A stretch of DNA of 64,000 nt, taken from Microplitis mediator (Eukaryota; Arthropoda; Insecta; Hymenoptera; Braconidae). The notes below the pieces were generated by a model, which ran no database searches, had not been told where the DNA came from, and saw nothing but the letters and a program-made list of their open reading frames with translations. The stretch is from contig NC_079977.1 of NCBI RefSeq assembly GCF_029852145.1, positions 18,540,781-18,604,780 on the forward strand. Reading direction: 5' to 3'. Below are positions 12,001-23,678 of this stretch, one piece after another (positions within the stretch are counted from its first letter, which is position 1; each line of letters opens with the position of its first letter). Both the position numbers and the translations under genes were made by a program.

Positions 12001-14600
12001 TGTAAGACGGTAATTATAAAGTCACCTTCAAAGCCAGCCACTAAGTCACTCGCTACTCACATGAACTGGGTCGTAACTAACAGGACGGCAATTGCCTATA
12101 GTTCTTCCAGCTACGTCGCTTTCATACACAAAAAAAGAACAAGCGAGCCTGAGCAGTTCCCAATCATTGAAGAGACGCACTACTGTATCTAATGTATCAA
12201 ATTTACAAGACTCTTACGGTTCACTGCATTTTGGTCCCCGGACAATTGATCCCCTTGACAATTGGTTTCTGACTTATTATCCTAAACGGTTTAAAAAGAT
12301 GCATTGTGGGTGACGTGGCATGTGGATAGTGAAAAGGCCAGCCATGTACATACAGATGGCGTTTATTTACCTACGTGTAGCCGGTAACTTACCATATTGT
12401 AGTAGATTAAATAAAAAATTCAAATATTTAACAATTAGTTTTATTTGAAACCGTACGATGGACGGTGGCGTTATAGGTCGAACCCATTTATGATTTTTGG
12501 TAACTTCAGTATTAAGTATGAGACAGGATGTGTTGGAGGTGCCTCACTGACGATTCCATCACCACATCTGGGATGAAACCTAATATTGTTCGGTGTTTAT
12601 TAAACTTTAAGTTTGACAAAGATTATAAACTTAGTCTACTAATTATCGACCAGTTATTAGGTAAATATTTAAGTGTACATGAGTCAGTTTTACATCAAAT
12701 AATGGCATCGTCTTTTCACATGCGTACACCATCAGTCTTGTTCGAAATTTTGACTCCAAGCGGGATTTAGGGGGTTAAGGGATGTTTTGTCTGGGAATGT
12801 TTTGTCTTCGGGACCAAAACGCACTGAACCGACTCTTACATAATTAATGATTCTCATGAGAACGTACAAGATCTCATCAGACTTCCTATGAGATCTTAAG
12901 TAGAAACGTTACAAGAATTAGTGAGGGGATAAATTCAGTAATTGAACAAAAAACTTACAACAGTGAACGTCGTATAGCCCCCAGTGGTCAAAAGATTTGG
13001 ACAAGAATCGAGAAAACAATCTCCACCAGTGATTAATTTTTCTACTTCATCTTCAACTATTTTGAATCCTGCTTCATCAGGGCCCAACCGGTATTGAAAT
13101 GTGATAGGTACTAATTTATAGATTTTAATAAATAATAAATTCATTTTCAAATCTGCGTTAGAAAAAATAATGGAAAAATACAAAACAAAGTTAGAATTGC
13201 ACGTTACCGACATCAATGGTATTATGTTCAAGCATCCACTGGTACACAAAACAATTATTTTTATCAATATCATCAAAATTATCATCATTTATTATTGGAA
13301 TTGTATTTATTCTATTGGTCAGTTCAAAAGGCTCTTCCAAAATTAACATGACCCAATCACTATCTATTATGTTTTCTTTAGAGACATAATTCGGATAAAT
13401 TGACGCTGCTCTTTTGGACAGGCAAGATTTTGGACTTAAGTTTTCGTTCCAATCAACTATCTCGCAATCAGTCAGAGCCAATAAATTATCAACTTCGTGA
13501 CTGAAAAAAGTTAAATTGTATTAGTATGAGTTTTATAAATAACGATATTTATCACAATTTTGAATATACTGACTCTAATACTGCTTTTGCTGAGGTTAAG
13601 ACAATGTTTTCTTTTATAATAGCGCCATAACTGATGCCTTGAACATAATTTTTAAGGTTAGAAGTTAAGAAATAGTTATTAGCACCGAATTTATAAAAAT
13701 AAAAAGGCTGTTACTTGGGTTATAATTATCAGATATGAATAAAAAAAAACTATTTCGAAGCTTTTACGATCACTTCAACGGCTAATTTGTAATTATATCG
13801 TCAAAATATATTTTAAACAGTTACAATAAAAAAAATCGGTCTGTCAGTTGACCCTGCGGGCCAGCCTCAAAACTTCCTGCTGTTTTCGAGCTCAAAAATC
13901 TCGTTGTGAAGACAGTTTCGAGCTCGAAAATACGTTTGTATTCCATTGTTTTCGAATAAACCGTTTTCCAACCAATTCTTTCCCCACGATATCCCGCGAA
14001 CAAATTAACCGATTAAGACGGTTAAGGTGGCAATCGCAATCTTTTATCGAGTTCTAGAGCTGATTAGATTTGTGAATTAATCGATTCTATAGTTTCCGAA
14101 ATATTCACGAAAAACGAAAAAAAAACGATTTTTATTCATTCTTTCGTCGACGATATCTCTGGAACGGATTATCCGATTAAGACGGTTGAGGTGGCAATCG
14201 GCGCATTTTATTGAGGTCTAGAGCTGATAAAATTTTGGGAATGATTGGTTTAACGGTATTTCGACGATATTTGCAAAAAACCGTTTTCTACTGTTTCTTT
14301 CGTCGACGATATCTTTTGAACGGATTAACTGATTGAGACGTTCTTGGTGGCAATCGAAAGCTTTTATCGAGTTCTAGAGCTGATTAGATTTTGGAATTGA
14401 TCGATCCAACAGTTTTCACAATATCCAAAAAAAACGAAAAAAAATTTTTTTTTTTTTTCGTATTTCTTAAATATCTCAGAGTTTATTTGACTAAATGGTC
14501 TAAAATTTTTTTGAAAATCTAAGGTCAGAAAATGTCCTTCGAATACCGCAAGACACATCTAAATCGGTTCATTTATCAAAAAGATATGACAGGTTTACAT

Positions 14601-14652
<52 letters not shown>

Positions 14653-15676
14653 ACACATACAGACATCGCTCTGAAAATGTCAGAATAGCATCCTAGCACC
14701 TTCAAATGTCGACATATGATGAAAACCCGGTTTTTGAAAATCGGGGTGAAACCAATACCTTCCCGAATTGTTTGAAAATCCTCGATTATCTCAGCGGGAA
14801 GTTAAAAATTATAGTTCACTTGATTAAGAATTTTACATCCTTAGCGCCCTTGCAGAAAAATATTAATGAAAGCTTTTGGAAAATACTAAAAAAAACTAAT
14901 GGACGAGTATTTTTGCGCGGTGTAACTCGATAAAAATATTTGAAATCAATCATTCATGCTTGGATTACTATTTGTACTGGTTAATCGATGTTTTTTAAAG
15001 TTTGTATCGATGAAAAATTGTTCGTTTTTACTGGAGCTAGAACCCGGATCTTCCTGCATTATCAGTTGAAGCCTGGTTCTACTCTGCCAATCCTACAGAC
15101 TTGATAGTTAGGATTATTTTGAAGGTCTATATATTTATCATAAAAAATCTAAATGATCTCGACAATGCAAATGATATTAATCGCGATGATTAAGCAATTT
15201 ATAAATTTTCACTGTATTTTTATAGAGATTAAATATTAACTTTTGAGGTTACAGACTCTTTCATTTGAAATACATTTGATACCGAAATGACTTTCAATTG
15301 TGATATAGGCTTACTAATCGGACTACTAATCAGCATTATTGCAGCTCGATCAACGCTCACTACTTCCAATAGTATTGCAAGATTTATTAGTTTGATTACT
15401 AGTGATTACTACTAAAACACTACTCATCACTAATGAATGTTCGAAAGTTTTCATTAATTTTGTTCCGTAAGGACACTGCGCAACTTCTACAATAATATTA
15501 ATAAACTATCTTTTACCAATTGGTGAAGTTATAGTTTCGTCAGTAATAAGCACCAGCCATGGTGACTTCAAATTCTTCTTCACTTCTTCAGTTAACGGTC
15601 GATCAGTCTGTATGGCACAGCAATCAATGCATTCCATTAAATAAAATGTCATAAATATTAACAATTTTCTCATCAT
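9092..15676 (-). CDS. SPH2: secreted catalytically dead serine protease homologue
   Basis: Five minus-strand coding exons: 15517-15676, 13556-13637, 13208-13500, 12959-13110 and 9092-9307. Spliced CDS is 903 nt, 300 residues. Exons 1-4 have exactly the SPH1 lengths (160, 82, 293, 152) and the same phases. The signal peptide is MMRKLLIFMTFYLME. The core shows TDRPLTEEVKKNLKSPWLV, GISYGAIIKENIVLTSAKA (His replaced), SDWVMLILEEPFEL (Asp kept) and SFLGSPIACPL (Ser replaced by Leu). The C-terminus continues past YDLS with QRKEINETLMSVIDAIQ, probably a terminal helix missing from SPH1. The exon 2 donor is GTGATA, weaker than SPH1's GTAATA. Intron 4 (about 3.65 kb) carries a BEL/Pao remnant and word-array elements; intron 1 carries an extra AACTTCCCGC-family insertion absent from SPH1. 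Likely role as for SPH1. Confidence 0.85.
9403..9655. mobile_element. CACTGTAAAAAAT-capped word element (ACACCGTG words)
   Basis: The left cap CACTGTAAAAAATGTCAAGC resembles the ends at 49332 and 30803. The interior iterates ACACCGTG/GGTGTAAA-type words. The right end is degenerate (CAGTTTTTGTAAAG). In SPH2 intron 4. Confidence 0.6.
9656..10080. repeat. Short-word array, AAGATCTTACAGGA, then GGAATCC
   Basis: Iterates 'taagatcttgtaag'-like words with 'gtaagagtcttac', switching to 'ggaatccatatgg' words near 9990-10070. Within SPH2 intron 4. Confidence 0.6.
10274..10962 (+). mobile_element. Candidate 5' LTR of a BEL/Pao-type element
   Basis: The stretch begins TGTGGAAGAG and ends in CA just before GTGGTCCTTCGAGCCGAATT, a leader phrase typical of BEL/Pao elements as I remember them. 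A gag-like frame follows 280 bases downstream. No second LTR is found in the window, so both boundaries are guesses. Confidence 0.4.
11240..11955 (+). pseudogene. BEL/Pao-type gag remnant
   Basis: Two plus-strand frames, 11240-11479 and 11572-11955, read as consecutive parts of a retroelement gag. The first has an N-terminal helix-rich segment with RFNTTHERLYDDVPEI. The second contains VPQIKLLTFQ, then LDALLLANKKSLDTITALG and RWT-like 'ELRVEWMSSLG', matching the BEL/Pao gag pattern 'L..L......L..L..LG.......I....'. The middle is deleted or frameshifted, and protease, RT and integrase are absent. It sits antisense within SPH2 intron 4. Confidence is moderate because the family call rests on remembered motif patterns. 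Confidence 0.6.
11956..12958. other. Rest of SPH2 intron 4; no supported gene
   Basis: About 12222-12280 carries 'cggacaattgatcccc' words like those at 58795-59065. The 80-codon frame at 12528-12770 has no recognisable motif. From about 12830 the sequence is collinear with SPH1 intron 4 near exon 4 (shared 'ttacaagaattagt'). Confidence 0.5.
13827..14812 (+). mobile_element. AACTTCCCGC-family element (SPH2 intron 1)
   Basis: It starts ATCGGTCTGTCAGTTGACCC, continues through GCGGGCCAGCC and TTTTCGAGCTC, has repeated 'cgatatctctggaacggatt' blocks and an (AC)n run, and ends with TCAGCGGGAAGTTAA. Copies lie at 36070-36910 (minus) and 37793-38878 (plus). It is absent from SPH1 intron 1, so it inserted after the duplication. 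No terminal inverted repeat or coding frame was found; class unknown. Confidence 0.65.
14600..14662. repeat. (AC)n microsatellite
   Basis: A run of about 25 AC units with ATAC interruptions, at the same place in the host element as the (CA)n at 38634-38698 in its sister copy. Confidence 0.95.
14870..15474. mobile_element. CCCTTAC-class element with tRNA-like module (SPH2 copy)
   Basis: Collinear with 6541-7162 in SPH1 intron 1 and ending in the same TTTTGTTCCGTAAGG. Its tRNA-like module lies at 15028-15096 on the minus strand. It marks the shared ancestry of the two introns. Confidence 0.7.
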
Positions 15677-17040
15677 GTCTAGTTTATTTATTTACTCAAT
15701 ACGTTAAATAAATTTCTACGAAGGTGTTTTCTTTGTTAAAATGTTATGCTTACAATTGACTGTTTATGTCTACTTCACTTATACATAGGTAATTCATTGC
15801 AGATAATTTTGTTATTAACAGTACGATAAGTACTGAATATAATTATAGCCGTTATTGTTTTGTAGAAGATATCGTACAATTAGTATACGTACATTTCAAA
15901 CGAGGTCACAGTAACCTGGTAACTTTATTGAATCGCTTTATAAGATAATTTTCTTATGTTTTTTTACAGGGTCGTTTCAATCAGCTTGCTTCTATTCGAC
16001 GGTTTTACTTATGTTTAGATTATTACTAACAAGACTACTCTATGGAAAAATCCATACGGAACATCAGCCTCGATTTCTATGTGAGAAGCTACATGGCGTT
16101 GTTTGATAAATTCCCGTAAAGTTTTCTATCGGAATCCAGTATAGATTTTCTATAGGAATCCAGACCATGCTAAATCTGTTGGGGAATTTAATGCAGATTC
16201 CCATTAGGATTTTTCTATTGATTCCCCATGGGGATCTACAGCATGTTGCACTCCATATGGATAACCAGTTTAGAATCTTATGTGGATTCCTACATAGCGT
16301 TAACGGATGGATTCCCATTTAGTTCTTTTATAAGAATCTAGCACAGGATCAAATATACATTTCTACGTCGTTTCCTTTGAAAATTCATGTCATCTTACCT
16401 TCATATGGGATTCTAACTTCGATTCTTATGTTTATTTTTTCATTAATTTCCTATGGGTATCCACATTATGCAAAACTAGTTATGGACAACGAGTTTAGAT
16501 TCCTATAAGGATTTCTGCATAGCGTTTACGGATAGATTCCCATATAGCTTTTGATAGAAATCCACCATAAATTATTCTATGGTTTCCCATAGGAATTCAT
16601 AATTAAATTGCTTTTCTCAAAAATTTCGTGGATTACTGAATTCTTATTTTAAATAATCACTTAGTAAAAATTAACGAATTTCATTGCTGATTGTTTCGAC
16701 ACCAGCATCATAATTTTTATAGACAAGCTCACATTTTTCATACTCAAACATGTGTAATACTGTTACTTATTTACTAATTACATAATTTCACTAACCACTC
16801 GTTTCGTAAACGTAAATTCATGTAATGGAAACACACATCGCTTTTTTAAGAATTTTGCACATCTCAAGCGCAAAAGCGCTGAGAGCGCATTTTTGGCGCT
16901 GAATTTTTTTCGAGTATCTCATTCACGTTCAATCATCGCCACTCTTTTTAACGTATATTCAAATGGATTGAAACATATATAATCATTTAGAGAATTTCCC
17001 GAGCTGCCCTAAACATTGATTTGGCTTGAATAATTAGAGC
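15677..17040 (-). promoter_or_regulatory. 5' flank of SPH2 interrupted by a GGAATCC word array
   Basis: 15677-16040 and 16800-17040 match the SPH1 flank (7365-7730 and 7745-7990). Between them, 16045-16620 iterates 'taggaatccacatgg' and 'ggattcccatagg' words, then AT-rich DNA follows. The corresponding SPH1 interval is only a few tens of bases but contains related words ('atagggatccagac'). The 84-codon minus frame inside the array is repeat. Confidence 0.6.
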
Positions 17041-17118
17041 GCCTATAGGCTTGGAAAGTAGTCAATCCATTAGGGACTGAACAAGTGGATAATAGCTTGT
17101 TCGAAACTAAATGGTAAC

Positions 17119-17805
17119 AAATGGAAGAAACCCTTTTTAGGGTATTGAGGAGGTGTTGTGTCTCACTTCTGATCTCTATGCAATCTTATCACCAGCGCAG
17201 GGAGACTGATACCACGGGGGGTCTTTCCAAGCCCACTTCGACCAGAGTCTTTTTATATCCTGGGATAATCGTAGTGCTTAGCCCACGAGAGGTATGGACT
17301 CGTAGTGGATGTGGTTACAGTCGACTCTATCTAAAGGTTCTCTGCCTAAAGGTTCCCGCTGTCTATAGGTTCCAGGATACATTGCTTAAAGGTTCCCGGA
17401 TATTCCCCCACCCACTTTCTCGAGTGACGAATCACAATTCAGTTTTCGAGCGCTAACTTTAAATGCACGTTTGTTTGAGGTTATGTTTACTGCGCAATGT
17501 GTTCGTTTTAGCGTGCGCCTCGGCGCTTGAGGGGAATATATTGTAGGCGAAGTGCTGATGGTGGGGAGAGAACCTTTAGGCAATGGTCCTGTCCTGACGT
17601 GGAACCTTTAGACAGAGTCGACTATAAATACCACACGTAATGAGGATTTTGATTATACCTCCGGTTAATGTCGACCTTAGTTTCGACTAAGTGTGGCGTG
17701 TGGAAAGAAGAGATAGGATTTCGCAGCACGAGTTTGCCCAAAAGAATGAGGTATCGGCTTCCGATCGGCGGAGGTGTACTAAGGTCCCGTTACATTAATT
17801 AATTA
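17119..17805. repeat. Dispersed repeat unit A with nested element
   Basis: It begins 'ggaagaaaccctttttaggg' and ends 'cccgttacattaatt', as does the unit at 17927-18303. It carries an extra inverted insertion at about 17324-17625, bounded by CAGTCGACTCTATCTAAAGG and its complement and filled with CTAAAGGTTC words. The reading frames are by-products. The unit may be a transposon end or LTR; class unknown. Confidence 0.6.
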
Positions 17806-17926
17806 ATTTATCTGAAATGATCTGTCTTAAAAGATCATGGTGCCCGCAAAACTCGTACATAAGATCAATAAGTAATAGAAGAGGGCAAGTGTGTATAATG
17901 GCGTGTCTAAAGTCTTAGTGATTATA

Positions 17927-18303
17927 AGTGGAAGAAACCCTTTTTAGGGTATTGAGAAGGAATTGCATCTCACCACTAATCTGCAACTTGAAGACCAATA
18001 CAGGGAATTGGTACCAGGGAGGACCCATTCCAAGCCCCACTTCGACCAGAGTCTCTTTATTTCCTGAGATGAGAGGAGTAATGAGCCCAAGTGAGGTAGG
18101 ACTCGTGGTGACTGAAGGTGAGGCACCCACATGTATTGCATGCCTAACGGGTAAGCTAATGTAGGCTTATGCTCATATTTCGCTTTTATAACATTATGGT
18201 AGAAAATAGGGTGTTACGCAGCGCGAGTATGACTGGAAGGGCGAGGAATCGGCCTCCCGTCAAACGGAGGTGGACTTCAGTCCCGTTACATTAATTAATT
18301 TTA
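17927..18303. repeat. Dispersed repeat unit A, uninterrupted copy
   Basis: Same orientation, start and end as 17119-17805 but lacking the nested CTAAAGGTTC insertion, so it serves as the empty-site copy. Confidence 0.6.
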
Positions 18304-18379
18304 TCTCAAATAAGTATTGATTGGGTCCATTTGAATGTGGGATTTATTTGCCTGAAATAAATCTTATTTGACTCAGATA

Positions 18380-18545
18380 AATTATTCTCTCAGTGTGCAT
18401 ACATAACTATAAAGTTATATATACTTATATAGAATTATATATAACCATATAAAATTGGATCAAACCAAAAAGTCATATTTTATAAAACCATTTATATAAA
18501 ATTTTATATAATCATATAAATGTCATTCTTACACGATATCAAAAC
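18380..18545. repeat. AT-rich TATATAA word array
   Basis: Iterated 'ataaaattatata' words just downstream of SPH3. Nothing else is seen. Confidence 0.5.
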
Positions 18546-18625
18546 AATTTCTATAAAGTTAATATAATAATTCCTATGTTATTATAATAATTGTTCCAAC
18601 ACTAGTATCGTAATCGTTCTCATTG

Positions 18626-21600
18626 TTAGTTATCGAACGCATGATCAGTAGCATAATGAAACTCTTTTTGTAATGGAAAAAAATCAACCAAATTTCCTTT
18701 AACGTGCTCATATTTTTTTTTGTCACCTGTAGTTTCATTAAGATACAAGCGATAGAGGTTTGTTGCAAAACCAGCCTGTATAAATTGATCAGGATTACTT
18801 TTCAACGGACAAACTACTGGACTTCCCAAAAAATTCTAGAATGTGGACAACAAATTGATGTATTAGAAAGCTTTGATGAACTGCAATTATATGATATACA
18901 TATTTACCAGATCACTCGGTTCGTTTGCTACAGAGTTTTGAAAATATGCACAAGGTGAAGCAACACAATCTAAGTCGTAAGGAATTTCATTAACTTCATC
19001 CTCTTTATTTATTTTAAATGTTCCATCATCGGCAAGTGATGCTCGGTATTCTTCCACTATCAGCCCTTATATATAAAACCAGTGCAAGGTTATTAATAAT
19101 TTTCGTTTGATCCTAAATATTTTAATAATACTGTTTCTTAAAATTACATGCATCGTTAACATTAATAAGATTTTTGTGATAAACACGTAAGCATTCTAAA
19201 AACTCTAAATATTGAGATTGTGAATTGGCAGAGCGATACGAGCTTCGACTGATACGCAGAATGACCCGGGTTCAAATCCCACCGGAGAAAAAATAGTTCG
19301 GTCTGATTATATATTTATCCAATTATTGTCAGGATCCAACTGAATATAAGGATATATGATCAGACCTAATTATTATTTTTTAAATAAATTTTGAAACGAT
19401 AAAAATTTAAACATCGCATTAAATATAAAAATTTCCTAAAGGAGATATCAATTACCTTCTCACCTATTTGGATTCGTGGCAACAAAGCTCTTATCCGAAT
19501 TTTTTTTAAAGCAAATAATTAAAGCTTCAGAAGCATTAAAAGCAAAACTTATTTACCCCCTTGACTTTCCTTTTTATTATAAACAATTCTCCAATGATAA
19601 GTAAAACAATTACTCGGATCATAATCATCAATATTATTATCACTCAACAATTTAATAGTATTAACTCGTTCATTTAATTCAAATGGCTCAGATAATCCTA
19701 ATACCACTGAATCCTTATCTTCATCTATATCATTGATACCGTCTTTGGTAAAAGTTACAACGTCAACTGTTTTTGAAACACGCGTTTGGTTAATTTCAAG
19801 TATTTTGCTGAACTTCTTACAGTCAGCATCAACTCATAAATTAGGTAAGTAAAGTCTGAATAATTAATTAGTTAATTAAATAAATAAATATACTTATAGC
19901 TATGCACTACACGGGAAGAAAATTATGGAAACGGTTCCCATAATCCTGTAATATTTTTTCCTATACCAACATAGGAATTATCACCATAAATTATGGAAGC
20001 AGTTCCTATAATTATAGGAATGCTACCCATAACATTATAGGAATGTTTCCTATAATTTATAGGAATCGTTCCTATAATGTTATGGAAATAATGCCCATAA
20101 TATATAAGAATGAACTTTATATTTTATAGGAATCATTCCCATAAATTATAGGAACCAATCTCACAATATTATAGGAATGGTTCCCATAATGCTATTGGAA
20201 TAGTTCCTATACCATTATGGGAACCATTCCCATAATATTATAGGAATAGTTCTCATACTATTATAGGAACCATTCATATAATATTATGGGAATGGTTCCC
20301 ATACTAGTAAGCAACCATTCCTATAATATTATGGGAATGGTTCCTGTACCATTGTAGGAACCATTCTTATAACATTATGGGAATAGTTCCCATAATAGTA
20401 TGGGAACGATTCTTATAATGATATGGGAATAGTTCCCATAATATTATGGGAACTATTTTTATATTTGTATAGTATCTATTTCCATATATTATGGGAACCA
20501 TCCCTATTACAGTATGGGTACAATTCCTATACCACTATGGGGACTATTCCCATACTGCATAGCAAAAGTTCTCATCATTTTCTTTCCGTGTAATCTAATA
20601 GAAATGAATAATGTTAATATTTACTCAGTTAGAGTTTGTATTGACGTAAATACTTTATCCTCAGCAATGAGTGTACCATAACCAATACCTGTAAAAGAAC
20701 AATATACTGTGAAAAATTAATCATATACGCCTATACATGGAACATTTATAAAAATGGCCATATTTGAAGCATATATGAATCATATTCAAGCTATACATGG
20801 ATCATATATGCTGTAATGGGTGCACTTATTATATTAATTTTGATTGTGGTCTCAATACAATAAGTGTGACACACATGTGCAAAACTTAAGGAGTTTTGCA
20901 AACCTGTCTAGCTGAACTCAGTGCTTCAGGACGAGGGTAAGCCCCGTACTGGACCACACAGTATTAAAATTAGGAGAGAAGTCTTATACCTAAACTTGTC
21001 AGGAAGGTTGCGATAAATTAGTTTAATATATCAAATTCAAATATAAGAACAGTGGCATTTATTGAAACGAAGCCGCTTTACAGATAATTGATGAGATGAA
21101 CAATATGACTGATGACACTGACTCGACTAATTTAACAAAACTGACTCGACTACTTTTATAAATAACGACTCCTAAATTAGTAGAATATTATTTAACAATA
21201 AAATAGTTAACCCGACAATAAACAAAACGAGTTCACTCACTCCAACAATCTCCAATCTTAACCAGTCTTTCTTTTCACCGATCCTTTTCCTCCAAGACCC
21301 AAAACCATAACCAGTCCTTCCTTCCAAGTACACCAAACCATTCCAATCCTTTCCAATCAACCAGGTCCAATCCACAACAAATATTATATAAATACCGGTT
21401 TAAATAAACTTAATCAACTTAAATTTGAATAAGCTTTTACGAGCCGCGGGCTTATATGATCTTGGCCCATTTTATGATGACTAGCAGCACGTGTAGTAGT
21501 AGATAGAAATATGTGGAAACCAAGGTGTTAGTGGTAGTCGCAATAAGGCACGTCCGTCCACGGCGGTTGCTGCGAGCCAAGAGACCGATAGCTCGTCGTC

Positions 21601-23678
21601 TCTGGCCCTCGTACCTCCCCACTCAGGCTGGCCAACCCCTAAAACCAAATGTCGGGACTCGACCGTAGCGACCCCGGCGCATCAATGACTGCATTTTCTT
21701 CAATTGTTGACAGTTGTTGAAGAAGGAGGGCAGATCTTTTGACGCGAGTCGAAATTACATTTAAATTGAAATGCGGGAGCATTCCACCCCTTTATAATGC
21801 ATATATGATCCGGATATGCATATGTAATTTATATAGGTTCAATACGTGAATCATATATAGCTTAATATGAAGTATAAATGAAAATTGGCCATATATGAAG
21901 CATACATGGATCATACAGCTCAACGTATGTATTACTTATGCTCCATGTATAGATTATGTGTGCATATATGAATTATATAATTCATATGTGTTCCATACGC
22001 AAATTATTTATGTACTTATATGACGCCTATATAAAAATTGGCCCTACACGCGTAAGACATAAATTATATATGGTTCATATATGTAGCATATATGGAAAAT
22101 TTTTATCTATGACCATATATGATTTATTTTTCATGGGTATAAATACTTACACCCGGAAAAAAAATTTTATGTAATTATTCAAAATTGTCTATATTTTAGA
22201 TATTATTATATAGAATTATGAATATTATGTATAAATCGATGTCAGTGCAAATGAATCATTATTTAATTATATATAATTGTAAAATGATGAGTCGTATATA
22301 TGAATATAAAAAAATACATAATTATTCATACACGGAAAGAAAATTATGGGAAGTTTTGCTATGCATTAGGGGAATAGTTCCCATAATGGTATAGGAAGTG
22401 TACCCATACTATTATGAGGGTGCTTCCCATATATTATGGGTTCCATCCCTATAATAGTATGGGTAAAATTCCTATAACATTATGGGAACCATTCTAATAA
22501 TATTATGGGAACTATTCCCATATCATTATTGGAACCATTCCCATAATGGTGTGGGAATCATTCCCATACTATTATGGGAACTATTCCCATAATGATATGA
22601 AAACTATTTCTATAATATTATGGGAACTATTCCTATAATGTTATGGGGACCATTCCCATAATATCATAAAAATTTTTTTTTGCAAAATAGTGTAGAAATT
22701 TCCATCATGATATGAAAAGATTCAAATAAAGTGTCTTCGACGCTACATTTATTAAAAAAAAAAAAATTTGTTAAAAATTTTAATGTTTTTGACAAATGCA
22801 AATTTTTTTTCAATGTTTGAACTTTTGTTTTTATATTTAATAATATTTCTGTGTATTGTAGAAGTGATTTCCACACTTTTCTTTAAATTAATTTTTTCAT
22901 GATAGTATGGGAACCATTCCCATAATATTATAGGAATGGTTCCTATAATAGTATGAAAACTATTCCCATAATATTATGGGAATGATTCCCATAATGGTAT
23001 AGGAACTATTCCTATACTATTATGGGAACCATTCCCATAACGTTATGAGTATCATTCCCATAATTATAGGAACTAATCCTATAATTATGGGAAACATTTC
23101 TATAATTATAGAAACTGCTTCCATTATTTATGGTCGTAATTCCTATGTTGGTATAGAAAAAAATTTCACAAAATTATGGGAGACGTTTCCATAATTTTCT
23201 TTCCGTGTAGCCTTAAAAGAAATTTATGTATAATTTAATATAACTACAAAATATTATAAGTCTATAACATTTATAAAATTCGTTTATATATAAATTTGTT
23301 GAAATTTAGGTAATAATTAATAATTATAAAAAAAAGTTAATACACAACTTTAACACAATTTTGGTTATATTATTTTGCTGTTCTATTTTATTGTTATGAA
23401 ATTATTTATAATTGAATATAATTATATAAAATTATTAGAAAATAATAAGAACTTTTTTAGACAAGTCGTAACAATAAATACAATATGTTCAAAATTAATC
23501 ATAAAATACCGTTAATTTTGCGGTCTAAACTTGTATCGAGAATAAGAACAAGCCATGGAGCTTTCAAATTTTTTTTAAATTCCTCACTTATCGGTCGATC
23601 TGTCAAAATACCACAGCCACGAGATAATAATATTAAATTGAAATTTAATAACGATAGTAATAATATTTTAGTAATCAT
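18626..23678 (-). CDS. SPH3: divergent serine protease homologue, possibly damaged
   Basis: Minus-strand exons: 23510-23678, 20625-20688, exon 3 beginning at 19557, 18908-19065 and 18626-18835. The N-terminus MITKILLLSLLNFNLILLS is a signal peptide, then ILTDRPISEEFKKNLKAPWL. The core shows GIGYGTLIAEDKVFTSIQ (His lost), EDKDSVVLGLSEPFEL (Asp kept) and NFLGSPVVCPLK (Ser replaced by Leu). At the ancestral start of exon 3 the frame reads AAT TTA TGA, a stop at the position of SPH1 Leu-Leu. Using the next acceptor (TTCAG before 19807; exon 19557-19807) restores frame and gives 852 nt, 283 residues, but loses about a dozen residues including a Cys. So the gene is either active with a shifted acceptor or a young pseudogene. 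Exon 2 is 18 nt shorter than in SPH1/2. Introns host two large CACGG-capped MITEs. Confidence 0.65.
19220..19290 (+). repeat. tRNA-like module (SPH3 intron 3)
   Basis: TTGGCAGAGCGATACGAGC and GGGTTCAAATCCCACC resemble A and B boxes. Related to the modules at 6717 and 58304. Confidence 0.6.
19910..20590. mobile_element. CACGG-capped MITE, ATTATGGGAA words (SPH3 intron 2)
   Basis: Ends are CACGGGAAGAAAATTATGG and, inverted, CATTTTCTTTCCGTG, flanked by direct TA (19908-19909 and 20591-20592). The interior is about 30 copies of ATTCCCATAATATTATGGGAA-type palindromic words. TA duplication and CA-initial ends suggest a Tc1/mariner-type (IS630) transposase in trans. No coding frame. Confidence 0.85.
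20705..22140. repeat. CATATATGG word array split by a later insertion
   Basis: Words such as 'catatatggatcatata' fill 20705-20817 and resume at 21786-22140. The middle, 20818-21785, is a foreign segment. Lies in SPH3 intron 1. Confidence 0.6.
20818..21785. mobile_element. Unidentified GC-richer insertion inside the CATATATGG array
   Basis: About 970 bases of distinct composition interrupt the array, with a possible 4-base duplication AATG at both junctions ('gtaatg|ggtgc' and 'tttat|aatgc'). It includes 'aggacgagggtaagcccc' and 'gctcgtcgtctctggccctcg'. The 67-codon minus frame is simple-sequence-like. A solo LTR or SINE-like insertion is possible. Confidence 0.4.
22331..23207. mobile_element. 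CACGG-capped MITE, ATTATGGGAA words (SPH3 intron 1)
   Basis: Ends CACGGAAAGAAAATTATGGG and inverted ATAATTTTCTTTCCGTG, TA direct repeats at 22329-22330 and 23208-23209. Two word-array arms flank a unique centre of about 230 bases ('gcaaaatagtgtagaaatttcc', 'gtagaagtga') that is shared with 57205-58172. The 70-codon minus frame in the centre is spurious. Confidence 0.85.

Noticed and set aside
12528..12770. 80-codon frame as a gene
   Set aside because: No homology recognised, no splice or promoter context, inside SPH2 intron 4 in antisense.
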